A DNA stretch of 64,000 nucleotides from the NCBI GenBank assembly GCA_028641055.1, contig CM054060.1:300951835-301015834 (forward strand), written 5' to 3'. The notes under the pieces are model-generated. The model made no database searches. It worked only from the letters and a program-made list of their open reading frames with translations, and was not told the DNA's origin. Position numbers and translations under genes: made by a program. The stretch's first letter is position 1. The number at the start of each line of letters is the position of its first letter. Source of the DNA: Alopecurus myosuroides. Lineage: Eukaryota > Streptophyta > Magnoliopsida > Poales > Poaceae. Shown in pieces: positions 23,876-34,159 of the stretch.

Positions 23876-25093
23876 CCATATTCATGTGGATTGTATCCTA
23901 TATATTGTAGTTTGTCTAACTACTTTGGACCCAATGAGTTTGGAGACCATTTTTGTACTTAAATATGTTTTAGGTACATTTGATATAAGAAGGTGCTATC
24001 ACTACATGCTTATTGGAGTCAAGCTATGATGATGGATGAATTCTTATATAGTACAACATCACCAATGATACCTCGGTAACAAGTATCTACCTCATGCATG
24101 TACTCTAACATTTCAACCTTTTGTAGGTTGTATCATGGCATGAAACATATTTACTCCTTGTGATACTTGTTGCTTTTATCAAAACGTCCCAAATATCTCT
24201 TTTTCCCTTATTGATGTTTGTGATGTCTTTGATGTGTTTTTGTTGGAAGGTCATTCATATCCTCTAATATAAAAAAAATTAAAGCTATGTGCTATGCTTT
24301 CAAGCAAAGATTTATTGTCGTATTTATGTCTTCAAATTGGATATCTCGCTCTTTCTCTTTGTAACTATATTGTGTGTACATGTTTCTTTATGGATGCACA
24401 TCATCATTATTGTGGTCTATTTAGAAACTTATACACATGATAATAATTACATGTCTTATTGGTATCCTAATGGTTCGGTGTCCATCCTTTTATTGGTAAC
24501 TTCTCTTATGGCTCAACCACCTCTTGCTCCAAGTGATATGCCTTGTTTTCTTTTATGATCACTTGAACTTGCTTTGATTTTTTTAACAAAAGTGGGGGAG
24601 TTATGATTCCATTTTTGTGCACTTTGCATTCAACATGCAATATTTCTAAATGATGCACAAATATTGGGGAGCTCCTCTATTTTCTTAAAAAACACTCATT
24701 TTCTCAAACCATAATATACCTTGTTCGTTTGGTTTGTTGGATATTTTTGATTGCTTGCTTCTCTTTGGGAGAATATTAGATTTGTATACCATCTTATTTT
24801 CAATCTTTGGATCCTCGGTATATTTCCTCCCATTATTCATCTTCGGATAAGTGTATTTGATTTCACTCAAATTATGAGAAGTGCACATCCTATGGAGGAA
24901 CCCTTACTACATTGGCCATCTAAAATTTCTATGATCCCATTTTGGAAATGTATGCCAATGGGGGAGAAAGTTTAGAGGGTTTAAGGAATTTTGGTTTTAT
25001 ACTTTGGTTTTGTTCTTAAGCATTTGCCTTTCATGCTCATGCATCCTTGCTTGTTTATTTGCATCGTTGGTAAAATTCATTATATAAACCCTC
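21707..25093 (+). other. Cop-E noncoding interior with repeated purine tracts
   Basis: About 3.4 kb of AT-rich sequence without a supportable gene. Short tracts of the type TGGGGGAG recur near 22069, 22271, 23070, 24593, 24665 and 24958, with a variant TGGGAGAG near 22930. Several are preceded by similar phrases containing ATGCA or GATGCACAA and followed by a T-rich stretch, so the region looks like diverged copies of one module. The boundary with the 3' LTR is abnormal (see the 3' LTR entry). Confidence 0.65.
23828..23873. repeat. (TA)n microsatellite
   Basis: About 23 uninterrupted TA units inside the noncoding interior of Cop-E. Likely polymorphic. No function inferred. Confidence 0.97.
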
Positions 25094-26916
25094 GTATCAC
25101 ATGCTTGAAGATTGCCACTCTTTTGGAGATAATGTCCAAGTGAAGATGTACTTAAAAGATCCTCTCCCGTAGTGGCGTATGGGGGAGCAATCTTTGTGTC
25201 TTCACCGAGCAAAGCGAAATTAAGAAAGGTGTTCCATCTTGAGGAGGTCAACATCTTCATCATCTATCTCAAGTGGAATGATCAAGGCAAAGGTATGATC
25301 TTGATATGTTTTCTATTTTACCGGTCTCATAGCATTAGGAGGGAGACCAGGTTATAGGATAGATAATTGTACTATCAAGAGGGGCTCTCATATTAGCAAC
25401 TTGATCGCATCACTCGAAGAGAGCTCAAACCTTTGCATTCTTGGCATCATCTTTATTGGTTCTTATTTCTGTTTTCTCCATGTTTGGTTTTAGAGCTTGT
25501 CGTGTGTTTCAATACAATCTCAAGTTCATCAAAAACGGGGTTCGCATGAAAAAACTTATCGTGTTTTTGATATTGGTGCTTTAACCGATTGTTCCTTTTT
25601 AGAGAGGTCAAACCTTTCATCATTTGGTTTTTTCCTCCAATGATGTACTATTATCTTTGCAAAATATTGTAGTGCTCGTTCTTGCGATTTCAACGAGCCC
25701 AAGATCATCGAAAACGGAGTCTGGATGCAAAAGATATCGCGCTTTTGGTGAAGGTGTTTTTTCTGGAAATAGGAAGGCCGGCCAGGCTGGGCTGCATGCC
25801 GGGTTCCAGGCTGGGTGGTTCTGTTAGGTGGCCGGCCCGGAGGCTGGGGACGCGCAGAATGCCCCCAACAGGCTGATTTGGGGGGCCTGTATAAGGGGTC
25901 TTCTTCCCCAATGGTTCCCCACCTTTTAGGCAAGTTTTCCCCCACCATTGTTGACCTTTTGGAGCTTGCTATCTCTCTATTCCTCCATGATTCTTGCCTC
26001 CAATTAGTGGGAAAAGAGAGAGGAGATCTAGATCTACTATTTCACCAATCCATCTCCCCTCTTAGTGAGGGGAAGTCTTTGGATCTAGATCTTGTGGATT
26101 CATTTTTTGAGTTGTTCCTTGTTCTTCCTCCCTTCTCCCCCCATAGCATTTGTTGCTTTGGTGGGATTTGAGAGTGAAGGATTTGAGCACTTCTTGTGTT
26201 CTTTCCATTGCATAGGTTGCATCGGTTTGAGTTCTCTACGAGGATTCGTTCGAGTGAAAGGTTGAGAAGCTTGTTACTCTTGGGTTCTTGGAGTGCTGTT
26301 GAGCTTGTCCTCTTGTCTACTTGGAGTGTCCTAGACGGTTGTTGTTGTCTCGGAGTTTTGGTAGCTCCAGACCTTGTTGTTCCGGAGTTTTGGTGGCTCG
26401 GGACCTTGTTGCCATCTCGGAGTTTTGGTGGCTCACGGGATATTGTTGGGAGCCTCCAATTGAGTTGTGGAGATTTCCCCAACCTTGTACGGGATCGGTG
26501 ACCGCCCTCAAAGGTCCCATAGTGGATCGTGGCACTCCGCATTGGTGGAGGCACGAGGAGAATAAGGTGAGCCATTGGGCGCTTGGAGTCATTGTGACTC
26601 CACACCTCTCCAATGGAGATTAGCTTCCATTGGGAAGTGAACTTCGGGATAAATCATCGTCTCCTCGTCTCTCGGTTATTTCTATACTCGATCTCTTTAC
26701 TTATGCAATTTACTTTGTGATAGCCATCGAGCTTGAAGTAACATATCTTGCTATCACATAGTTGCTTCAATTGTTTAGCATAAGTTGTTGGTGCACATAG
26801 GTGAACCTAGTTTGTTTAGGTTTTGGCTTGATAAATTAAACGCTAGTTTTATTCCGCATTTATTCAAGCCTTAACAGTAATTATTTTTAAACCCCTATTC
26901 ACCCTCTCTTTTTTCA
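25094..26916 (+). repeat. Cop-E 3' LTR, lacking its first ~570 bp
   Basis: It aligns with 17514-19348 of the 5' LTR from ATCACATGCTTGAAG to the terminal TTTTTTCA. The first part of the LTR and the adjacent polypurine primer are absent, and the upstream bases are unrelated internal sequence. A deletion across the interior/LTR border explains this, because the outer end and the target duplication are intact. Confidence 0.85.
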
Positions 26917-26921
26917 GATAT
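26917..26921. repeat. Target site duplication of Cop-E, right copy (GATAT)
   Basis: Second copy of the GATAT duplication found at 16941-16945. Confidence 0.93.
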
Positions 26922-28212
26922 ATTATCCCATGATCTTTTTTCTTGTTAGCTCATAAGCTTAGTATTCTCAAATAAGTTTGTTTGCCACCATGGGGTGGCG
27001 CGCCCCCCTTGGCCGCACCGCTAGGTGGTGTGGCCACCCTAGCCCACCTCTGCTCGACCCCTTTCGCGTACTTGACCCCCATGGAACCCTAAGCCCGAGA
27101 CTATCACCGAAGAATTATTCCGCCGCCGCCTCGGGGCGGAAAACACCCGAGAGAGAAAAGCTCTCTGGAAGGGAGAAATCTGTCGGGGAAATTCCTCCCC
27201 GGAGAGGGGAAATCATCGCCATCGTCACCTTCATCGCTCCGGGCATCATCAAGATCGTCATCGTCATCATCATCACCACAAACACCATCACCCTCATCAT
27301 CCACCGTGATCCCGCTATAACAATTAGGGGCCTCTATCGTTGTATTACATTAGATCTCTCTCCCGTTGTGGATTACTTGTTAGTAGTTGATTCTTGTGAG
27401 ATTTATCGGTGTTAGCACTTTATGACCAGATTGTTATTATCCATTATATAACCTCTTATTATGATCCATATGATGTCTTGTGATTAGTTCGTTTAGTTCT
27501 TGAGGACATGGGAGAAGTCATGATGTTAGTAGTGAAGTTATGTTGAAGTAATATCTCGTGGTTCCATATTTAAGTTGTGGTGCTATTCTTCTAGTGGTGT
27601 CATGTTAACGTCGACTACATGATACCTCACATTTATGGTCCTAGGAGGATGCATTGTGTATTTGTCTACTAATTGTGGGGTTGCCGGAGTGACAGAAACT
27701 TAAAACCCCGTTAGGAAACCAATGCACGAGGGAGTGTAGAATCCCGGAGTTTTAAGTCTGTGGTTAGATTTATCTTAATTACTTTCTTGTATTTGCGGAT
27801 GCTTACGAGGGGTATAATAACTAGTATGTATTAGTCCTAGTTGGGCGGTGCATTAGCATAGGTTCACCCACACAACACTTCACGAACCAATGGATATTAA
27901 TCAACCGTAACGAAGCGAAAGCACTTGACGAAATTCCCATGTGTCCTCGAGAATGGTAGTCATAAGTAATACAACTGGCTTGTACTTTGCTCTTAAAAGG
28001 ATTGGGACACTCGCTGCAATATTATTTACTGCACTTTATTTACTCGCACTTTATTTATCTGCTATATCCAAAACAACCAAAAACCTGTTTGCTAGTGTTT
28101 AAAGTGAATCCTCTATCCAACCTGCTTGTCAACACCTTCTGCTCCTCGTTGGGTTCGACACTCTTATTTATCAAAAGTACTACGACACACCCCCTATACT
28201 TGTGGGTCATCA
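26922..28212 (+). repeat. Gyp-A 3' LTR, part right of Cop-E
   Basis: The sequence resumes after the Cop-E duplication. It includes a GC-rich block with GGGTGGCGCGCCCC (26992-27060), typical of Athila-like grass LTRs, and a run of ATC/GTC triplets (27230-27300). The segment 27766-28212 matches the surviving 5' LTR piece and ends GGGTCATCA. The exact left end of the LTR is not determinable because no complete second copy exists. Confidence 0.78.
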
Positions 28213-28887
28213 GTACTCTTGGCTCCCAACGACGTCGACCAACCTGTTCGGTTCTTTTTCCCTGCAATACTAGTGCTTGTACTCTTGCCGATGTTTGTTG
28301 ACTACTTTAATGGCTGCTTGCGTGCTCGCAGTCTTGGCATTGCGGGTCAAAATTAAAATTATGTGAGAACCTTCGTTTGTATTTACAGGTTTGTGCTTTG
28401 ATATCTTTGTTATTATTCTACGGATGTCTTCAGAAAAGCACGAGATTATGTTCTCGAAAAAAGAGTGTGAAAATCTCGTAGATTACTTAGTAATGAACCT
28501 ATTAAGAATCACATATTACTAGCACAAAGCTGGTGACACCTGAAAGAAGAAGTAATTAAGCTGAAACCAACCACAAGCTTAGTTTTTCTAAGAAATAATA
28601 CTACAAGATAACCAACATCCACTAAATTATAATTTGAAGATAACTAAAATATTAAAATCACCAGCAACAAAATATGATGGGCAGTTGGCGATCCTAGAGA
28701 TTCCCTATGACCGGTGCCCCTTGGCCCCTCCGATTAACACTTTTGTTTTTTAGCCACCGATTAACCCCCATTGAACTTATTTACTTACTGACGTGCTACA
28801 TATTCTATTCATCGTCCTTTTTATACTTTGAAACAACTATATAAGCTAAAATATGTTAGCCAAAAAACATCGTGTCCGATCACAAAA
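28213..28887. other. Unassigned sequence between Gyp-A and LTR-C
   Basis: About 675 bp with no gene, LTR or terminal repeat that I recognise. It is AT-rich and shows stops in all frames. The last 30 bases before the LTR-C duplication show a short resemblance to Cop1 gag near 885-930, so this may be the worn left remnant of Cop2. Otherwise it is older flanking DNA. Confidence 0.5.
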
Positions 28888-28892
28888 CTCCA
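28888..28892. repeat. Target site duplication of LTR-C, left copy (CTCCA)
   Basis: CTCCA precedes the left end of the minus-strand solo LTR and recurs at 37168-37172 after its right end. Confidence 0.9.
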
Positions 28893-29049
28893 TGATGTCG
28901 GGTAAACACATGCTCATTGGGAGACCCCAATTGTAAGGTATGAAGAGTGCAGCGGAAAGTTTTCCCTCAGAAAGAAACCAAGGTTGAATCGACTAGTACA
29001 AAAAAGAAATCACTTCTGAAGGTTGTTGTCCGCTGATGTTGGCATGGCG

Positions 29050-29054
29050 CACTA
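29050..29054. repeat. Target site duplication of Gyp-B, left copy (CACTA)
   Basis: CACTA directly before the Gyp-B 5' LTR, repeated at 35725-35729 after its 3' LTR. It is part of the LTR-C sequence and not a CACTA-transposon end. Confidence 0.93.
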
Positions 29055-30660
29055 TGATACGTCATAAATGTATCCTTTATTTCTGATGTTCCATGTTGTT
29101 TTCTTATTGTTTCCCAGATGTTTGCTATATAATTTATGTCATTTTTATCGATTTTCCGGACTAGCCTATTGCCAAGATTCCACAGAGACAGTTCCCTGTT
29201 TTCTCTTGTTTTTAGTTCCAGAAAAGTTGTTCTGGAAATATTCTCGGAATTGGAAAATTCGAAGCCCGAAAGTCTTAGAATTCCCGAAGGTTCCACGGAG
29301 TCCCGAAGAGACCCGGAGGGGGGCCTCAGGGGCCCACACCATAGGGCGGCGCGCCCCCTGGCCGCGCCATGGGGTGTTGTGGGCCCCCCGGCCTCCACCG
29401 CCTTTGCTCTTTCGCCTATTTATACCTCCCAAGACGTAAATCCTAAATATATTCCACTTCGTCTCGAAAAACACCCGAGGCTACCGTCATCGTCATCCCG
29501 AGATCGGGAGGGTTCTGGACCTCTCCCCGGCACACTGTCAGGAGGGGAATTCATCACTGGAGGGGTCTACACCACCATGCCCTCCTCCGAAGTGATGCGT
29601 GAGTAGTTCATCCCTGGATTATGGGTCCATAGCAGTAGCTAGATGGTTGTTCTCTCCACTTTGTGCCTCGTGTTTAGATCTTTTGAGCTGCCTAACATGA
29701 TCAAGGTCATCTTTATGTAATGCTACATGTTGTGTTTGCTGGGATATGATGAATGTTTAATGCTATGTCTTCTGATTATCAATCTATCATGTTATCTTCG
29801 TGGATATGTTATTTATGATCTTGCATGCTCTCCGTTATTAGTAGATGCTCTGGCCAAGTAGATGCTAGTAACTCCAAGAGGGAGTATTTACGCTTGATAG
29901 TGGGTTCATGCCTCCTTTGCATCTGTGCCCGAGTGATAGAAACGTGACGGATGGAGGATGTGCTGTTGACATTAGGGAGAAAACACTAATGCTTTGTCTA
30001 AGGATGATGTTATTGTTTACGTTACACACTTTGCTTACTGCAATTATCTGTTGCTTGCAACTTAATGCCCAACGTTTGTTCGGATGATATTCAGAGGGTG
30101 GATTATTAGTCATAGATGAAGTTGGATCACGGTCTATGTATTTTTTTTGTAATGCCCACATGAATCACCTAGTAATCTTTATGTCTTGCATATGCACTAC
30201 GGTGCAGCCTTCATTTCTGTCAATTGCCCAACTGTAATTTGTTCACCAGACATGTTATTTATCTTTCACGGAGAGACACCACCAGTGAACTGTGGAACCC
30301 GGTCCTTTTTCCTCATACTGATAAAACACCTATTGCTTTCATACTGTTACTACTGCTTTCATACTGTTCTCCTACTGTTTTCCACACCATACGTTTAATC
30401 TCTTTGTGTTCAGCAAAACCGGTGAGATTGGCAACCTCACTGCTTCGTTGGGGGCAAAGTGATTTGATTGTGTTGTGTAGGTTCCACGTTGCTTCTGAAC
30501 TGGTAGTGCGCCCTGCCATCTCAGCTGCTTCAACCTTCTGAAGTTACTCCTTCCTCCTACTGGTCGATTCAACCTTGGTTTCTTTCTGAGGGAAATTTGC
30601 CGCTGCACTCTTCATCCCTTCCTCTTGGGGTCTCCCAACAAACGTGTGATCACAACATCA
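29055..30660 (+). repeat. Gyp-B 5' LTR
   Basis: From TGATACGTCATAAATG to CACAACATCA. It shows the usual parts of the family: a GC-rich block with GGGCGGCGCGCCCC near 29343, TATTTATACC near 29417 as a possible TATA region, and a long pyrimidine-rich end. It aligns over its whole length with 34160-35724, with moderate divergence and an indel near 29360-29400. Confidence 0.92.
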
Positions 30661-30670
30661 AGCACTTTTT

Positions 30671-30688
30671 TGGCGCCGTTGCCGGGGA
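30671..30688 (+). promoter_or_regulatory. Gyp-B primer-binding site
   Basis: TGGCGCCGTTGCCGGGGA, 10 bases after the LTR end. This is the intact version of the site that is mutated in Gyp-A. Confidence 0.9.
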
Positions 30689-30855
30689 GGAAGAGAATTT
30701 TTGCAAGGGGAGTCGCTCACTTCCAATCTCTTTACTTTGTTTTAGTTTTGCTTACTTTATTTTATTTTGTATTGTTTGCTTCTCTTTATCAAAAACACAA
30801 TTTTTTTGTTCTTATTCTAGTTGTTAATTTTGTTATTTTATTGTTATATTTTATC

Positions 30856-31505
30856 ATGTTGTTCCCTAAATTTACCCTAAAAGATGAGCCAGTAGGAAGT
30901 GGTTCTATACTTGGAAAGGATACCATTAAAGAATTCTTTGATCATGTTAGTAAGCATGATAATCTTGAGGAAAAATCCATAGTAGAACTTGCTCAAAATT
31001 ATGATACTACTGCAACTTCTTTAGTTCACATGTTAGAAGCTAGGTTTGTTAACCTTCATCCCATATTACAGCATATGTTCCTCAACTTATATAACATTGA
31101 AGATGTTGAGAAATTTATTTTATTTTAGAAACCATGCTTAAAGAATTTGGAGATGTTGCTATAGAAGCTACAAAAGTGTTCGATCATTTCAATATGATAG
31201 GCTCATGCATAGATGTTATTGGTGCTCTCTAAAAAGCTGAACCTAATAATGAAAATGAGGAGAAAATACCAATTCCCTTTAAATTGATAGCATTGCATGA
31301 AGCCCAAGAAAAGAATTTTGATTGGATTGTTCCTGAGAATTTATTTGATGAGAATAGTAAGCCTAAATATTCTAAGAGAGGAGCCTCTGAAATTCACTTA
31401 GATAAAATACAATGCATTATAAAGGAATTGCGAAATCTTGCTTTGAATGCTTCTTCACTTGAAATACTTGATTCCACTTTTCTGGGCCTAGCTAAAAGGC
31501 GTTAA
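30856..31505 (+). pseudogene. Gyp-B family-specific reading frame of unknown function
   Basis: The ATG at 30856 begins MLFPKFTLKDEPVG. The frame continues, after a shift near 31122 and a TAA at 31231-31233, to a TAA at 31503-31505, about 216 codons in all. The product is helical and acidic, with no zinc knuckle, protease or polymerase motif. It sits where gag normally starts, so it may be a shortened or replaced gag. The late stretch ASEIHLDKIQCIIKELRNLA is well preserved. I recognise no domain and assign no function. Confidence 0.6.
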
Positions 31506-34159
31506 AGAAAAGCACTTCTTGGGAGATAACCCATGGTTTTATTTTGCTTTTTTTTATCTGTTTTCTTTGAGTAAAGGGGTTGTATACTTCTGTAGAAACT
31601 CATTTGTATCTTTATTTTCATGTTTTAGCAGTGCCAAGTGAGGTTTCTGACGAGAGTTGGAGTTGGTTTTCGGATTTCTGCGTAGGAAACAAGTTTCTCC
31701 TGTCCATCGTATAAAATCGTATAATTCACAGAAAAATCAGAATGACCTGATTTTTTTTTTACTTATCCCTAAGCTAGTTCCTCAATTTTTTCGTTCTTTA
31801 AGATTTTCGATCTGAGCAACGTAAGTGCCCGGAAAAAAATTCGTATTTACAGACTGTTCTGGTTTTGACAGATTCTGCCATTTTTCTTGCATTTGTTCTT
31901 TTGCGATGTCGAGTGGATTGCTTTGCTTCATGAAACATCATTGGATGTAGATAATGTTTAAAAGTATCAATAGAACTTATGCCATATAGAACCAATGTAT
32001 TTTTAATTGTTGCACTAACCCTCTAATGCGAATTATTGTTTGAGTGTGGTGTGAAGGAAGTTTCAAGGGTCACGAGAAGAGGTGATATATGTGATCAAGA
32101 AGAGTGCAAGGTCCAAGCTTGGGGGTGCCCCCATGGTTCATCCAATAATATTTTTTAGAAGACTCAAGCATCTAATCTTGGGGATTACGAATGCATCCCC
32201 TTCTTCATCAACTATCTATCATGTCACTTCTCGTGAAACTATATTTTTATTCGGTCACATCATATGAAGTTTACTTGGAGCGCCTGTCTGCTTTTCTTTT
32301 GTTTTATTTTTTTTCCTTTCTGCAATAATATCATTGGACCTAGCATCCTTGTTTGGGAGAGAGACATGTTCCGCTTTTTCGTTTGAATACTTGCTATGCT
32401 AGTATTCTTAGTTTTTCTTCTAGTTACTGCAAAAATTCTTGTTTAAGTCTTGTTTTCATTGCATCTCTTATTCGGAGCTGCTAGTTTTAGTAGTGTTATG
32501 TGAGTACTCTCATGTTTGCTTTCTGTAGTATGTAGAGAGTTTTTGTTAAAGCACGTCTTGTATGGTTCTTGTTGGGAAAAGAAATTGCTGCTTGAAGTAG
32601 AACTTTTAACGGTGCAAGTAGAAGCTTGTATAGACTGCGGCTAGAATTTCTCATATCATGCTAGATGTTATTTTAGTTCTAAATCCTTGTGGTTATTGAG
32701 TAGAATGATTAGACTCAAATATCTGAGAGTGTTTAATGAAAGAATCATGAGTTGTTCTTGTCATATTGAAGCATACATTTCTGATATTCTCCTTTGAATG
32801 TTTTATTTGATTGACTTGGCGCATGCTCAAACCATGTTTATGACTATGAACCGATCAATTATAGCCTCCATGGTCATTTACTTTTTGAACTTGTGGTACC
32901 ACTTATGCTTTGATTAATGATGTTTATGTCGCTATGCATGATTATGGCTCTTGTGCAATCTTGATTTGTCGCTCCCAGTCTTTTGCTAGCCTCCACCTAT
33001 ACTGAGTATGAGCTCTACTCGTGCATCCAACTCCCAAAAACCAAAGTTTTCCCATTGTGTCCACCATACCTACCTACATGTGGTATTTAACTGCCACTCC
33101 AAGTAAATTGCTCATGTGCTACATTTAAAACTTTCAAATTACTCATGTTTTGTGTTCCTATTTTGCTCATGAGGACGTAAATAGAGAATATTTATCTCAC
33201 TTGTTGATTGGATTTCACACCCTGGACTAGTGGCTTCATCCGCTTATCCAATTGATAGAAGAGCTGGCAGCGGGGTGCCCAGCCCCAAATTAATACAAAC
33301 AAGTTCTCTTCACTATTTTCCCCCTGATTTATGAGTCAAAACATAATTGTGTAAACAAAAGAGAAGGAGGGGTGACCTTCTACCCAGATGCTTCCTTCTA
33401 TGTGAGTCGCTATTGTGAAGTCTAGTTGGCTTGTGACGTACTGTATTTTATGTTTACCATTCGTTGACATTAGCATACACCTCTCTTAAAATATAGACAC
33501 TCCTCCACGGTATGTGATTGTTGGCATGCACCCAAGGATTCGGTTAGCCATGGTTTGTGTAAGATGGATGGGAGGAGTGTTAAGCTTTTTCTCTGTTTAA
33601 TAAAATAAAACATGTAGCACATGAGTGATCCTTTCTTCCCTCTATGAAGGGCCTTTCTTTTACTTTTATGTTGAGTCTCCATCTTCTAACTTTATGCACA
33701 ATTGAGAGAGCATAGTTGCCATTTTGAGTTTTATGTGCATTTGTCCCAGAAACATTATTAATTGATTCATGATGTGTTATTGCTTGTTCTCTAATTATTT
33801 GTTCTAGTCTTCCTCATGAACATTAAAGGTGTCCTGGCATTTATGTTTTGTCCCACTCTTAAGGACTAGCGAAATATCACTTTGCCATGTTTTCTCTATA
33901 CTTTAAACAAACGTATATCTTTTGTTGCATTGTTATTCATGATCTTTTATTTGTGTTACTTCTTATGGTGCAAGGTTATTGCTATGCTTTATTATTAAAG
34001 TTCTATTATCATGCTTGTGTTAAAATTCTATGATCTCAGCATACATATGCTTTTACATTATTGATGATCAAGTTTATGTTGGTAGCATGTCACCTATGAA
34101 ATTATGTGTTTTTATCGTTTACCTACTTGAGGACGAGTAGGAGCTAAGCTTGGGGTTGT
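31506..34159 (+). other. Gyp-B noncoding interior and polypurine tract
   Basis: About 2.65 kb, AT-rich, with no supportable gene. It starts with a block common in this class (CTTGGGAGATAACCCATGG near 31518). It holds CCAAGCTTGGGGGTGCC near 32114, a purine tract, and ends with CTAAGCTTGGGG near 34146-34157 next to the 3' LTR, the likely primer for plus-strand synthesis. Confidence 0.7.

Larger units (their letters stand above)
16946..26916 (+). mobile_element. Cop-E: non-autonomous (gag-only) Copia-like element nested in Gyp-A
   Basis: Its 9,971 bp have TG...CA ends and a perfect 5-bp duplication (GATAT). The LTR is long (2.4 kb), and the primer site is the initiator tRNA-Met type used by Copia elements. 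Internally there is only a decayed gag with a coiled coil and two zinc knuckles. No protease, integrase, RT or RNase H motif appears in the remaining 3.4 kb. It would depend on enzymes from a related autonomous element. The LTR start (TGAAAG), LTR end (CTTTCA) and gag style resemble Cop1, suggesting a Sirevirus-like relative. That affiliation is inference. Confidence 0.85.
10774..28212 (+). mobile_element. Gyp-A: Athila-like Gypsy retrotransposon, 5'-truncated, split by Cop-E
   Basis: A partial 5' LTR, a TGGCGCC-type primer site, gag, protease, RT, RNase H and integrase in Gypsy order, and a 3' LTR ending TGGGTCATCA like the 5' copy. The DIGAS protease motif, the [11 protein letters not shown] motif and the conserved post-integrase segment (NGQRLKHY) fit the Athila lineage, as in grass families such as Sabrina or WHAM. 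I do not assign a family name firmly. Cop-E (16946-26916) sits downstream of pol. Without Cop-E and its duplicated target about 7.5 kb remains. The left LTR end is lost, so the target duplication (GTACT follows the right end) cannot be confirmed. Confidence 0.88.

Noticed and set aside
27225..27300. ATC/GTC triplet run in the Gyp-A 3' LTR as a coding repeat
   Set aside because: It lies in the GC-rich leader part of an LTR; similar triplet runs are common in LTRs of this type, and no conserved frame is evident.
28213..28217. GTACT as target duplication of Gyp-A
   Set aside because: The left end of Gyp-A is deleted, so no second copy can be compared.
29050..29054. CACTA at the left edge of Gyp-B as a CACTA DNA-transposon terminus
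   Set aside because: It is a 5-bp target duplication repeated at 35725-35729. The adjacent sequence is an LTR with TG...CA ends and a primer site.
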